From the NCBI GenBank assembly GCA_021234155.1, contig JAJEKV010000017.1, forward strand, positions 15,831,455 to 15,895,454: 64,000 bases of DNA, given 5' to 3'. Under the pieces are notes generated by a model that saw only the letters and a program-made list of their open reading frames with translations, ran no database searches and was not told the origin of the DNA. The stretch comes from Isoetes taiwanensis. Its lineage: Eukaryota; Streptophyta; Lycopodiopsida; Isoetales; Isoetaceae. Positions 48,033-58,218 of the stretch are shown piece by piece. The position numbers and the translations under genes are program-made. Each line of letters starts with the position of its first letter. Position 1 is the stretch's first letter.

Positions 48033-49790
48033 ATGTCAAGCCCTCGCGATGGCATGGAGGATGAATCTAAGAAAGCTTCCACTCGACTCAAAGAGCTTCT
48101 CAGCCAACCCGATAATAGATTTTGTGCAGATTGTGGCGCTCCTGATCCGAAATGGGCGTATGTACTCTCTCTATACATATTAATATGATTTTCTAGTTTT
48201 ACATTACAGCAGTATTCTTTTCTAGGTCTACCAATGTCGGAGTTTTCATTTGCATTAAGTGTTCTGGTATACATCGAAGCCTAGGGGTGCACGTTTCTAA
48301 GGTAGAACTCCATATTTTATAATTTTCTAATTTATTTAACTTGTAGCATTAAGAAAAACAAATGATATCTTCTACTTTTTTTCATTTTGATGGGTTTATG
48401 TTAAAAATTTTTGAGTGACTACTTCATTTGCAAATTCAATTCTAAAGACTATACGAGAAGACCCAAGAATAAACAAAAAAATCTATATTAGAATGAATAG
48501 CAGCCATGGCATCCCTATTACTGAAATAAAATACATCATACTCCAACCAAATGAAGGGCATTGATAAATAGAAATTATGAAATATTATTTCCATCTCTCA
48601 AAAATTAATCTATAATTAGTAGTTTCTAGGTTCTCTCAGTTAACTTGGATGATTGGGATGATGATCACGTGCAAGTAATGAGCGAAGTTGGTGGGAATGC
48701 TACAGCTAATGCCATATATGAAGCATATATACCATCTGGAATCGAGAAACCAAGGCCTGATGCACCAGTGGAGGAGCGTGCTCGTTGGATAAGGTGATTC
48801 ATCTTTATAATTTTCATTATTGTCAACTCATTAACAATATGAGTGTGCAATTGGCAGGATGAAGTATGAGAAACAGGCGTTTGTGAAACCAAGTCTCCGA
48901 TTTTCTTTTTCATCATCAAGCTCATCAATTCCTACTTACTCATCCACGGTTTGTGTCAATTTTTATTTATTAACAAAAGGTATTCGAATTAAGTGGATGT
49001 GAAGTTTAATTATTTATTGTTTTATACAGGTAGCAATGGTGGAATTTTTAGGCTTGCTAAAAGTGCATATTGTAAGGGGGAGAAACCTAGCCATTCGAGA
49101 TGTATTATCTAGTGATCCATATGTTGTTGTTACTTTAGGACACCAAGTAATGACTTCTACCTTTCCTTTGGCTATAAAATCCACATTTAAGGATAAGATT
49201 AGTATCTAAATTACTTATTATTTGTTTCTTAAATTATATTAAACCATTTTGATTATTTGTATTGCAGACAGTAAAAACCAAAGTTATCAAATCTAACCTC
49301 AATCCTGAGTGGAATGAAGAACTCATGTTATGTGTTCCTAATCCTCCAAGTCCGCTTGAGTTGGTGTGCAAACATCCGCACTCATAAGATAATAAAAAAC
49401 AAAAAGAACTATCTCCACATGAAGTAGATTAGCTAATATTAGTCTCTTTTTCCTTAATATAAATGACCATGCAACTATTTATATTCACTACTATATGCAA
49501 TGCAGAAAGTATTTGATCAAGATACATTTACAGCTGATGATTCTATGGGAGAAGCCGAGATGGAGCTTGTGCAGCTTATGGCTGCTGCAAAAGTTCATGA
49601 GACTATGGGTAACGAGCTAGGAGATGTTCAAGTAGGAAAGGTTATAGCAACGACCGAAAACTGTTTGGTTTCAGACAGTGGCATTTGGCGAAAACATGGC
49701 ATTTTAAAACAAGAAGCATGCTTAAGACTGCGAAATGTTGAGCATGGTGAGTTGGATATAGAGCTTGAATGGGTTTCACTTTGTCAATAG
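48033..49790 (+). CDS. ArfGAP-C2 domain protein (AGD12/13 type), 7 exons
   Basis: Stimulates GTP hydrolysis by Arf GTPases at membranes; the C2 domain binds phospholipid, often Ca-dependently. Exons: 48033-48157, 48226-48301, 48630-48793, 48858-48948, 49030-49146, 49268-49363, 49506-49790. They join to an unbroken 317-residue frame with GT-AG introns. The ArfGAP zinc finger C-x2-C-x16-C-x2-C is residues 31-54 ('[11 protein letters not shown]' to 'CIKC'), with the arginine finger in '[12 protein letters not shown]' (Arg 59). The C2 domain starts at about residue 156 ('[18 protein letters not shown]') and has Ca-binding Asp positions in 'SSDPYVVV' and '[10 protein letters not shown]'. Architecture and length fit plant AGD12/13 (ZAC). 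Confidence 0.95.
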
Positions 49791-50047
49791 ATCTTTTCTT
49801 TAAAGGATCAATGTAGATGTATTAGTCACAAATCATGTTGGTTCATTAGAAATGGTGCAACCTAAAATGGTATATGAGATATGATGATATATCCACATAC
49901 GTGGGAGATGAGTAATCGTGGACCATATAACAAATATGCTACATGTCCTATATCCTACTAGGATGCTGCCAATAATGTGATATGACATGAAATGAACAAC
50001 TACAACACCAACATGTAATAGATCACATCACATTTTATATCATTATA

Positions 50048-50240
50048 TATACAAGAAATTTATCGCGGCGGCCTTTCTTTGATTCCATAAAGTGCAAGGT
50101 TGAATCCATTATTCGCGTCCGACATTTTATGGTGCGAAGACGATCTTGAACATGTGGGATTTGAACCCAAGTTATGCCAAACATACCAAAGTGTAAATAC
50201 AATGGCAAGAGATAGCCATGAAGCAACCACGATCCATGAG
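50048..50240 (-). mobile_element. tRNA-like element beside a CACTA-like end
   Basis: 'tatacaagaaatttatcgcg' followed by 'gcggcc' resembles the CACTA-like ends at 17033 and 17090. About 85 bp on lies 'gtgggatttgaacccaag' (50155-50172), a reversed pol III B box ('gggttcaaatccc'), then 'atggcaagagatagccatga'. The pairing of the two motifs matches 17090-17203, so they form one repeat family. Confidence 0.45.
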
Positions 50241-50289
50241 TATTCATGTCATCACAATAAACAAAATGTCAATTCCTTGTTCACATGAA

Positions 50290-52909
50290 CATCCCAACAA
50301 ATATTACATTAAAGACACCCTAAAATCTAAGGTACACTACTTAGCTACATAACTTTATTTGTACGTTCTATCATAACATGTTTAAAAGGCACCGATTTAG
50401 ATGACATGTTTGAAATAATCCCTTACCTAAGTGAAACTGCCTTCTTAAAGAATGACCCCATTAGTTCCTTTTAATAATCATTTTCCTTGCAAAGTCTTAT
50501 CTTTTAAAGTTCAAATATGCCTTTGGTCCTTTGAATAAGCTCTACATTGGCCAGAATGAATATCACCTCACTTATGGCATCATTAGCTCTACATTAGCCA
50601 GAATGAACATCACTTCACTTATGGCATCGTGCTTAACCTTAGGAACATGCAATATTTTTTATCAACAGTTCAAAATCTTAACATGTGTTTAGGAAAGGGC
50701 AATTTTGTGGTTCCAAATTTACTATAGCACCTTCTTCAAAAAAAAAAAAATTCCTCACCCCTGTCCCTCGACCCATCTGATCCACGTTCTACAGGCCCAA
50801 TCGGCCTCTTAGTGGCCTTCTACAGTGCCTAAGGTCTGGGTTCTAGTCTGACACAGAACCTCGAGCAATCCAAATAAGAGATGACAGATGCTACAAAGAT
50901 TTTAAAGCAAAAAAAGACTTGAAGACATGCCTAAGGATCCTTCAGATCAATCCGACGAGCAAAACAAACCCACATCTACGCCTCGGCCTCTTTACGAGCT
51001 CCTCCTGATCAAACAAGAACCTATTTTCTTTAAGAACTTCTTCAAAAAGCATCTTCTGAAGACATCAGAAGACGATAGCCACCAAAGGGCTTCTACATGT
51101 GCCTTCTTTTTATGTATCCAATCAGGACTGTAAGCCGAGAGAGGCCCAGTTTCTTGCTCCAAGTGGCTTTAAAATCAGACGAGGTTTCACAGGAACATTG
51201 GGTGAAAAGAGGCACTGCCCTTCTGCTCTCTCTTGCAGTCTAATTCAGCTGCATCAATTTTGCTCTCTCTCGCAGTCTAATTCAGCTGCATCAAATTTTT
51301 GACCCTGTAATAGCAATCCGGCATGTACCATAAGCAACAAGTTTCAAGTCTTGTTTGCGTTTGTAAGGTTCCCTCCAGGTGATGGTCAATGGTCATGGTA
51401 TAAACGTGCAGTGTCGCCAGGCCCAAAACCCAAAACCACATGAAGTCTCAGGAAATCGGAGCCCCTTAGAAAAAACTTGCTAGCCTTGGTTAAAAGCCTC
51501 TTGAGTTAAAAGCCATTCCTTCCTTAGATTCCCTTAGAAAACCCTTCTTCAAAGACTCCTCCAGGATGCTTCCAAGTCTAGGCCTAACCAGTGCTCCAGA
51601 AAATCCCTGTGGATGATCCAAAACCTGGTTTGCTAAATAAACTATAGACATCGCGGTGCCGGATCGAAGCCATTAGAGTTTTTTTGAGATCAAATAAGGG
51701 CCCTTACTCGATGCCACGTCAAAAAGCTCGCGGCCAATGGGGAGCCGAGCTTGTACAGAACTTTTTTACCGAGCCTTGGTTTCGCCTTTCCAGGTGTCAA
51801 CTGCACGTAGCTTCGGTAATATCCGTGCCTCTAGCTTCGGGTGTCAGATTACACACGTGGGCAATTATAACCGCTAGCTCCCACCCTCAATTCCCGCCGT
51901 GTTTTCCACAACGAGTTTGCGCCGAAGATCGATTGCCAAGCCAAAGGGAGCTTCGGTTCACTGAACCGCCGACCAAGGCTAAAGGGAGTTTCGACCACGA
52001 AAAAAAACTTCGATCAAGGTAAAATCGCGTAGCCTTTCCTAGTATTTCGATTCCGCTCCACATTCTGATTTGAATTACGACTAGATGGCTATAAGCTCTA
52101 TCACGCGATTCGAAATGAGTTTGAAAGCTTCGTGGTGTCGACCGGGAGCTTTGTTACACTCCAACCCGCAATGCGAGGTGAATGGTGAGTCAAAAGATGC
52201 AGGAGAAATGATGTTTCGCACATTGGAAGGCTTTGGTGGTCGGATTTCGATCAGGCAAAGAGATATTTGTACAAGTAAGGCATGTATACACTCCAACAAA
52301 TATGGCAAAAGAAAAAATAAGCAAGCGGCGAACTTTCCCACGGTTAGAAGCAAATTGTGAGTATGTAATTCTATGCAATCCATATTCAAATTAGTTCAGT
52401 TATTTATCCGGTTCATTCCTATTCTCTCGTGTTTGTGTATATCCGATGTGGAGAACACCGCCTCTTCACACTCGATAAGCGGTGTTTTCCATTGCTTTCA
52501 CCAAGATATGGGCTCGCTTGTTGTTCGGCTAGTAGCACACCAAGATACCGAGAGAAAGGGTATATAGTTCGAGGTATGAATACTCTCCACGAAGATCCAA
52601 GCTAACCGAAGCTTCCATTGCCCAAATTATCCGATTTATACTGCAGCCTCTGGATGCCACTTCTATCTTATTAGCACGAGAGTAAGTTGTCGCAGGAAAT
52701 GTTCACGCATTGAAGGAGAAGGGAGGAGTCTCAAGGGCATGTGAAGATAAATTTAGGAATTGATCTGCTTCATTGCCATATTCAAGAGCCGGCAATGTAA
52801 AGAAGACCTTGAAGATGTTTACGTTCAACAAATCGGCGGATAGTTTTTTAGATAGTGTATTTCTTGAAGGTTGGAGTGCTCGACTTCAATGATGGAGTCA
52901 ATGTAATGA
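50290..52909. other. Intergenic with small tandem duplications
   Basis: 50528-50624 holds two copies of 'agctctacattrgccagaat'. 51212-51297 holds two copies of 'gcagtctaattcagctgcat'. 52451-52492 is an imperfect hairpin ('gagaacaccgcc' with 'gcggtgttttcc'). ORFs such as 51684-52022 and 52085-52360 are unrecognised. Degenerate open text at 52600-52870 may belong to the next pseudogene. Confidence 0.45.
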
Positions 52910-53285
52910 ATGCAAGTCGAGACACGGTTCGGTTCAGATATTGCATTCGGAAGCAAACTCGATGTCACTTTTAAGTATAGGAGATGGCGAAATGTCCGTG
53001 AAGGAAGAAAGTACGCCCGATTCCCCGTCGAACAAGATGACAATGATGGCACTCATTCCGTTGTCATAGACTTGAACATTCATAAGGATAATCACCGTTC
53101 AAAAGTCCGAGAGCGGAGAGCGAGTGGTCTCTATTCGATGTTCTAAGGCAATTGGAGTTTGAGACAGACTTAAACTTCTTCCATTTCATGATAGATGGCC
53201 AAAAGGTGGGAAAGTGCAGAGAAGAATGCTATAAATTGGGGTCATGCATGCCACCCAAAGTCATATCTGTATATGAATCTATCTA
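52910..53285 (+). pseudogene. Unrecognised gene upstream of array A, frame-broken
   Basis: 52910-53146 is open ('FKYRRWRNVREGRKYARF'). At about 53125 the better frame switches and continues 'SLFDVLRQLEFETDLNFFHF' to a stop near 53285. Palindrome array A starts about 120 bp downstream, the same spacing as for the histone-like genes. No family, histone or otherwise, is recognised. Confidence 0.35.
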
Positions 53286-53405
53286 ATATAAATATAAGTG
53301 ATTGTTAACTGGAGATCTATTGTATATTAATTGCAAACATTTGCTTTCATTGGGATATAAGACTTAAAGTAGCCATGTTATGTACAACTCTGATTGTGGA
53401 TGTGT

Positions 53406-53771
53406 TTTCACACCGTACTTACGGTGCGAAATTGTGGCTCTCATAAAATATGGAAGGGCCATTTTCGCACCGTAGCCACGGTGCGAAAATGTGCATAGCA
53501 TAAAAAACGAAAGGGGTATATTCGCACCGTAGCCACGGTGCGAAGTTATACATACAATAAGATATTGAAGTGTTGTTTTCGCACCGTAGCCACGGTGCGA
53601 AAATGTGCACAGAATAAAAAATGGAATGGGTATTTTCGCACCGTAGCCACGGTGCGAAATTGTGAATAGAATAACTTATCGAAGTCTTGTTTTCGCACCG
53701 TAGCCACGGTGCGAATTTGTGCATAGCATAAATTAAGGAAGTGTTATTTTCGCATCGTTGCCACGTTCTTA
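53406..53771. repeat. Palindrome array A, 7 copies, 57-bp period
   Basis: The 26-bp palindrome 'tttcgcaccgt-agcc-acggtgcgaaa' starts at 53406, 53463, 53520, 53577, 53634, 53691 and 53748. The first and last copies are degraded. Spacers are about 31 bp, AT-rich, built on 'tgtgcatagcataaaaaa', and similar to each other but unlike those of other arrays. ORFs translated through it (Phe-Ala-Pro-Trp-Leu-Arg-Cys-Glu-Asn repeats) come from the repeat itself. Confidence 0.97.
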
Positions 53772-54849
53772 GTCTCTATTGCAAATCAAGCCGCTACAAA
53801 GGCGCTCACATTCTAAGTGTCATAAATCGAGGCGCTGCTCCACGAGAATGGCAAATAGCAGTCGATAAGGCATGGGAGCCGCTTTAGCGATGGTATGACA
53901 AAATAGTGGAGAAAGAACGGGATTTTCGCCGGCATCCCGAAGAGTTCGAGGAGGAGCTAGAGGAGCCGGTGGATGCAACCACTGTATAATAATTTTTGCC
54001 CGGGCATAGACATTATGGAAGAGTGTAACAGTTTATCGATGCATATGGCGGCATCCTTCATAGCTTCATGGCTGGAGCTGGTCCTGACGTGAAACCATGT
54101 CCTGTGACTGGTTTGCCTTCACTAAGCATCCAAGCTTTTCTTAAGATGTTTCCGAAACCTGATCATGACCGAATTAGAAGGTTCTTGAAGAAACTACCGC
54201 AGAACCGGCGGGCAAGAGGGGAAGAAAAGTTTTTCGGCCTAGATATCATGTTCAAAGACATACATGATTTACACTAAGCCAAGCAAAGATGCCAGTTCTT
54301 CTTCAAGTGCAATGTGTCGGAAAATGAATGCCCCCTCACCAAGAGGGAGCCGATAGATCCCGAGGAAGAGAAGCTCGTCTTGGAAAATGAGGAGATCGAG
54401 GTTGTGGAAGAGGAGGTCTCCGAAAAAGTTATCTACTTGGGGCTATCGTAAGCATATCCCATCCATGTAGGTGGGAAACCATACTTGTTGCTGCGGACAT
54501 ATCCAAGTGACAGGGTTGAGAGAAGACGAGATATTGGGCCAGATATATGCCCATGTTGTAGGCCCGGGAGGACTTATAGACTTTGAGACCGATGTCCCCG
54601 GACAAAAAAATGATGGAGGCCGTGACTTATGATGGATCCTCAATACCTCCGTGAGGATGCATTTGAAATTGTCATGCAAAGAAGTGAAGCGGGGTATGAA
54701 GCGCTGAAAGATGTCAAATTTGAAGTCGCTAGCTCTTCAAACACCGCTTCGAATTCATAGAACGCGAGTCGTCAAGTCCTCTTTCAAAATAACAAACCCA
54801 AATTGTTGTCGAGCGGGACAAAAGAGAGGTATTTATCCGGTTTCATTTT
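53772..54849 (+). pseudogene. Unrecognised gene remnant, mostly TAA/TAG interrupted
   Basis: One frame reads protein-like from about 53780 to 54450 ('GAAPREWQIAVDKAWEPL', 'IQAFLKMFPKPDHDRIRRF', 'ENEECPL'-like acidic tail) with five internal stops, all TAA or TAG. From 54450 frames shift; a final open piece begins 'MMDPQYLREDAFEIVMQ' (54632) and runs towards the H2A-like ORF, with one TAG. The largest open part starting with Met is 54068-54277. No family is recognised. Either it is a decayed gene or the stops are read differently. Confidence 0.35.
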
Positions 54850-54878
54850 CTATTTCTTCTTGAATCGATGTTTCTTTT

Positions 54879-55346
54879 ATGCAGAGTTATTTATTGATGA
54901 CTTCGCAAGCAAGGCATCAGAGAGTCACCCTAGGTAGGGACGCCAGTATTGCACATTATATGGGCTACCTTCACAAGGGGGAAATTATTGTGTTTCACAA
55001 TAAATATAGTCCATCTGGAGTACAGGAGGTCCTCAAGCTTAAGGCTCTGTCATTAGCTGGCAACCACGTGCCCCTAGCCTCAAACTATGATCGAGTGGTA
55101 GCAGTAGACAGGGCTATCGCAATGTATGTCTTCGGGGGCTTCAAAATGTACTCTGTCCTTGCAAATAAAGCAGCTCTAGGCTTGGGTGGAGCGGACAAGG
55201 AAACACTGCACTTGTCCTGTGCACAGAAGGACCCTGACATATTGTATCTGTTAGATGCAATTGGGGCTGGAGTAAAAGAAGAGGACTTAGAAGATTTTGA
55301 TTCGGGTACTACAGGCCCTGATGCCAAGAAAAGGAAATGTACTTAA
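54879..55346 (+). CDS. Divergent histone H2A-like protein
   Basis: A 155-residue frame. Residues 46-104 follow the H2A fold: an alpha-2-like helix ending 'LSLAGN' (H2A 'LELAGN'), then 'NYDRVVAVDRAIAMYV' in place of 'TRIIPRHLQLAIRND', and 'YSVLANKAALGLGG' in place of 'LNKLLGKVTIAQGG'. The N-terminal region 'LGRDASIAHYMGYLHKG' matches 'VGRVHRLLRKG'. The C-terminus is acidic and ends with a basic cluster (KKRK at 150-153). A likely 55-nt intron (54829-54883, 'gtattt' to 'atgcag') precedes it, so the true start may be in an upstream exon or at Met 7. Array B begins about 155 bp downstream. Confidence 0.6.
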   Translation: MQSYLLMTSQARHQRVTLGRDASIAHYMGYLHKGEIIVFHNKYSPSGVQEVLKLKALSLAGNHVPLASNYDRVVAVDRAIAMYVFGGFKMYSVLANKAALGLGGADKETLHLSCAQKDPDILYLLDAIGAGVKEEDLEDFDSGTTGPDAKKRKCT

Positions 55347-55499
55347 AAAACTTATGTATTAATATAATGTCTTTTCTATAAATTGTCTTTTCCATAATGT
55401 AACGAAATTGCTTTTGTATGAATGTTCATTTATGATATTCATTAATTGTTAGAATTCAATGTGAGCAATAAATCCTTGTTAGATGTATATGTTAGGTAT

Positions 55500-55810
55500 T
55501 CTTTAATGGTGGCTACAGTGCGAAAACAGGATGTCAGCAGTTTTAGGACTGGACGATTTCGCACCGTGGCTACGGTACGAAAACAGGTGGTCGGCAATTT
55601 TTGGACTACCCTATTTCGCACCGTGGCTACGGTGCGAAAACAGGATGTCGGCAGTTTTTGGACTGCCCGATTTTGCACCATGGCTACGGTGCGAAAACAG
55701 GTTGTCTGCAGTTTTTGGACTGCCCTATTTCGCACTGTGGCCACGGTGCGAAATTAGGATGTCGGCAGTTTTTGGACTGCCCGATTTCGCACCGTGGCTA
55801 CCAGAACATT
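55500..55810. repeat. Palindrome array B, 6 copies, exact 57-bp period
   Basis: Copies start at 55500 (degraded), 55557, 55614, 55671, 55728 and 55785. The loop is mostly GGCT or GGCC. Spacers are 'acaggatgtcggcagttttt' followed by 'ggactgcccga', near-identical within the array and unlike array A. It lies just after the H2A-like ORF. Confidence 0.97.
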
Positions 55811-55931
55811 TTTCAGTCTAGGGGTTTATGGGATCGGGACAGACAATATTGCTTAATTGAATTTCTTCTCCTTGCTAAAATCCGCTCATGTCCATGGAAG
55901 GCGCTAGCTCTGAAATCCCACAAAATGAGGC

Positions 55932-56400
55932 TTGACCCGGTGCCCGATCGTTGATGAGGTCATTACTAGCAGCGCCGAGACTTCTATTCCAATCACAGAG
56001 GGCGAGGCAGTTATTCCCATCACAAGCCAGCAGATGGACGTAGAGGAGGTTGTCCTTACAGAAGACTTCGGGCAAACCCTTGGAAATGTCGTCCACACTA
56101 TTAATAATAGTGTGGACGAATATTTCGAAAACCCGACCGTGCTTCCTAGTCGGGTCACCTTGGGAAATACCGTAAGGTTGTTGGGGAAGGAGTTTTTTCG
56201 TGACGCCATCCTTTGCGCCACAATATTCCAGTTCGGATGATTGTGGTAGCAAAGGACACAACCGATCCAACAGCCAGCCTGCCGTTCCCCACCCCTGGAG
56301 CGGAGACATTGGAGGAAGCCGTCGGGTCATACGTCGTGTGGCCCAGGTTGATGTCATCCATGTCCGGCACGGAGTCACGGCCATTCCAGTTCTTGTGTAA
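55932..56400 (+). pseudogene. DUF8039-like plant transposon domain, frameshifted
   Basis: 55932-56240 ends 'LGNTVRLLGKEFFRDAILCA'; at about 56213-56240 the frame shifts and continues 'VRMIVVAKDTTDPTASLPF' then 'TLEEAVGSYVVWPRL'. The pattern of 'V.L' followed by 'LP.P' and 'T...AVG..V.WP' is that of DUF8039, common in plant CACTA-type transposon proteins. The minus-strand ORFs over this region are shadows. Confidence 0.5.
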
Positions 56401-56451
56401 TGAGCTGGATTACGTGTTGAAACCACAGGGGGGGGTTCTACACACGGCCAG

Positions 56452-56763
56452 GTGCTTTGGCCGGTTGACCAGGGCCATGGTGCCCAGTGGCTCATGAATC
56501 AGGCTATCTCCTCGTCTCAGACGTTGGGACCACTATTGCATTCCCAAACGTTTGGCAGTGGTGGGGGGGAGGAAGAACTGCAGACTATGGAAGTGCAGCA
56601 TGACCAAAGATCACCGTCCAAAGATGATCGCCCGAGGATCGACGGCCGGCAGATCGGCATCACCGGTCCAAAGAAGATCATCGATCACCGCCCCAAAGAA
56701 GATCATCATCGTGGACCAAAGCATGTTGATCCCGGAACCCTAGTTCGAAAGTGGAAGTACTAG
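56452..56763 (+). CDS. Low-complexity charged ORF upstream of the H3-like gene
   Basis: 103 residues with Ser/Gln/Gly-rich and then Lys/His/Arg-rich text ('KKIIDHRPKEDHHRGPKH'). After its TAG stop the same frame stays basic and histone-tail-like ('SSRRNPRAAKPPRLVPTARQ', about 56790-56850) until a TGA at about 56917. It could be the original N-terminal tail of the H3-like protein, now out of frame. Confidence 0.3.
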   Translation: MLWPVDQGHGAQWLMNQAISSSQTLGPLLHSQTFGSGGGEEELQTMEVQHDQRSPSKDDRPRIDGRQIGITGPKKIIDHRPKEDHHRGPKHVDPGTLVRKWKY

Positions 56764-56824
56764 GAAGCCCCACAAAAGCTGAAATCCAGTAGAAGAAATC
56801 CGAGAGCCGCAAAGCCTCCTAGGC

Positions 56825-57286
56825 TTGTTCCTACTGCGAGACAAGCTGAGAGAGATGCAGGCAAGGAGACTGATAAGCTTGGTAATAAGCGGAAGCCTAA
56901 GGAAGGGTGGCCCTGAGAAGATGAAGGGTGCTCCTCCTGGCACTCAGGCTTTGAGGGAGATTAGGTACTGGCAGGCACGCACCCAGCCTCTGATTCCCAA
57001 GCTTGCCTTCGCTAGAATGGTCAGGTTTGAGATGCAGCAAATTATTGAGAGGAGGAAGGAAGCAAGGAGGAAGAGGAGGGACAGAGAACCAGACTTCGTC
57101 CCGATGGTGGAGGAGGAGGTGAATAGAATCCAGGCAGAGGCCTTGGACATAATTCAAGAGGCAGCAGAGGCTCATCTAATTAGCCTCTTTGAGGACAGTG
57201 TCCGCTGTTGTGTGCACAGAGGACGTGTTACTGTGCAGGGCAACGATTATGCCTTAGCTAGATACTTCCGTGGATGCCTCCCTTAG
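56825..57286 (+). CDS. Divergent histone H3-like protein
   Basis: A 153-residue frame whose residues 34-153 align with the H3 core. 'APPGTQALREIRYWQ' matches H3 'RPGTVALREIRRYQ'; 'LIPKLAFARMV' matches 'LIRKLPFQRLV'. A long alpha-2 'IIQEAAEAHLISLFEDS' matches 'LQEASEAYLVGLFEDT'; then 'HRGRVTVQGNDYALARYFRG' matches '[20 protein letters not shown]'. About 15 extra charged residues lie between alpha-1 and alpha-2 ('ERRKEARRKRRDREPD'). The canonical tail with its modifiable lysines is absent in this frame; a basic tail-like stretch lies upstream in another frame. It could be a centromeric-type, viral or transposon-borne H3. Array C begins about 130 bp downstream. Confidence 0.85.
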   Translation: MFLLRDKLREMQARRLISLVISGSLRKGGPEKMKGAPPGTQALREIRYWQARTQPLIPKLAFARMVRFEMQQIIERRKEARRKRRDREPDFVPMVEEEVNRIQAEALDIIQEAAEAHLISLFEDSVRCCVHRGRVTVQGNDYALARYFRGCLP

Positions 57287-57412
57287 CATCCTTTTGTAAC
57301 ACTTTTTTGTTTCTTAATATATGAGTGTTTTAGTATTTATCGTCATGAGTGTTTTATATTTATCTGTAATTATTTGCAATTCTATTTATTGCGGCTGTGC
57401 ATTTATCTACTA

Positions 57413-57610
57413 GTGTTGACCGTGGCCACGGTGCGAAAATGACTATTCCACATTCTGTGGGAAGGTCTATTTCGCACCGTCGCCACGGTGCGAAAATGAC
57501 TATTCCACATTCTTTGGGAAGGTCTATTTCGCACCGTGGCCACGGTGCGAAAATAGTGGTTCCAAAGTTTTTGGAGGGCGCAATTTCGCACCGTGACTAC
57601 GATGCGAAAC
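57413..57610. repeat. Palindrome array C, 4 copies, exact 57-bp period
   Basis: Copies start at 57413 (left part degraded), 57470, 57527 and 57584. Spacers read 'atgactattccacattctgt' followed by 'gggaaggtcta', unlike arrays A, B and E. It lies between the H3-like gene (plus) and a minus-strand ORF. Confidence 0.97.
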
Positions 57611-57819
57611 AGACTATTCCACACATTGCGAAGAGAATGCTGAACTGAATTTAGAATCTACACGTAAGGAAAATGGCCAAGAGCTTTCCAAATTGAAAAT
57701 GTGCGGTAAATAGACGGATCACATGTATCACTTATGGTTACATACTTATAACTCATATAAGAGGCATAGCATGTACATAGAACTCATATAAGAGGCATAG
57801 CATACATGAATGAAGAAGC

Positions 57820-58056
57820 TTATTCGCGATCGGGATCATCATGAAAAGGTAGTTGAGCGATGCGATTAATCTCATAGACGCCACGCTCTGGAACCCTCCA
57901 AAGGTGGATAACAACACGATAAAACCCTCCGGAAGAACGTACCCCTTCCAGCCAGGGATCAAGGGGGATACCCCTCTGAGAACATCTATAAAGATCATTA
58001 TATGTCATAGTGCAAGTAATGAAGTCCATATCTTCGGGACGAGGAGGCCGAGACAT
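57820..58056 (-). CDS. Small protein, paralogue of the ORF at 58219-58503
   Basis: A 78-residue ORF starting 'MSRPPRPEDMDFITC', with 'FYRVVIHLWRVPERGVYEI' near the C-terminus and an acidic end. The C-terminal half resembles the next ORF ('FDVIIHLIWNREHQMYMIEK'), including the Asp/Pro-rich end. A splice-acceptor-like 'tgcag' lies just upstream, so a 5' exon is possible. The function is unknown. Confidence 0.45.
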   Translation of the reverse strand: MSRPPRPEDMDFITCTMTYNDLYRCSQRGIPLDPWLEGVRSSGGFYRVVIHLWRVPERGVYEINRIAQLPFHDDPDRE

Positions 58057-58218
58057 AGCAAATGGACGCCTTCTGCATTGAGTGGAACCGTACTTATATC
58101 GAACAAAATTATTGACATGCACTGTAGCAGCATTATTGGTTATAGATACAAGCATAATGTACAAAATACACATGTATATAATGTACGTATATAGCGTATA
58201 TACATTCTGAGTATTGAT

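Noticed and set aside
52910-53285. H4-like gene completing the histone set
   Set aside because: Position before array A would fit, but no H4 motif (for example the region around GVKRISGLIYEE) could be found in any frame.
53419-53724. Minus-strand ORF of Phe-Ala-Pro-Trp-Leu-Arg-Cys-Glu-Asn repeats, and similar ORFs in the other arrays
   Set aside because: They are translations of the palindrome arrays, open on both strands because the 57-bp period is a multiple of three. No start context or independent evidence supports a protein, though a coding role is not fully excluded.
55875-56495. 206-residue minus-strand ORF
   Set aside because: It shadows the plus-strand DUF8039-like text, which has the recognisable domain pattern.
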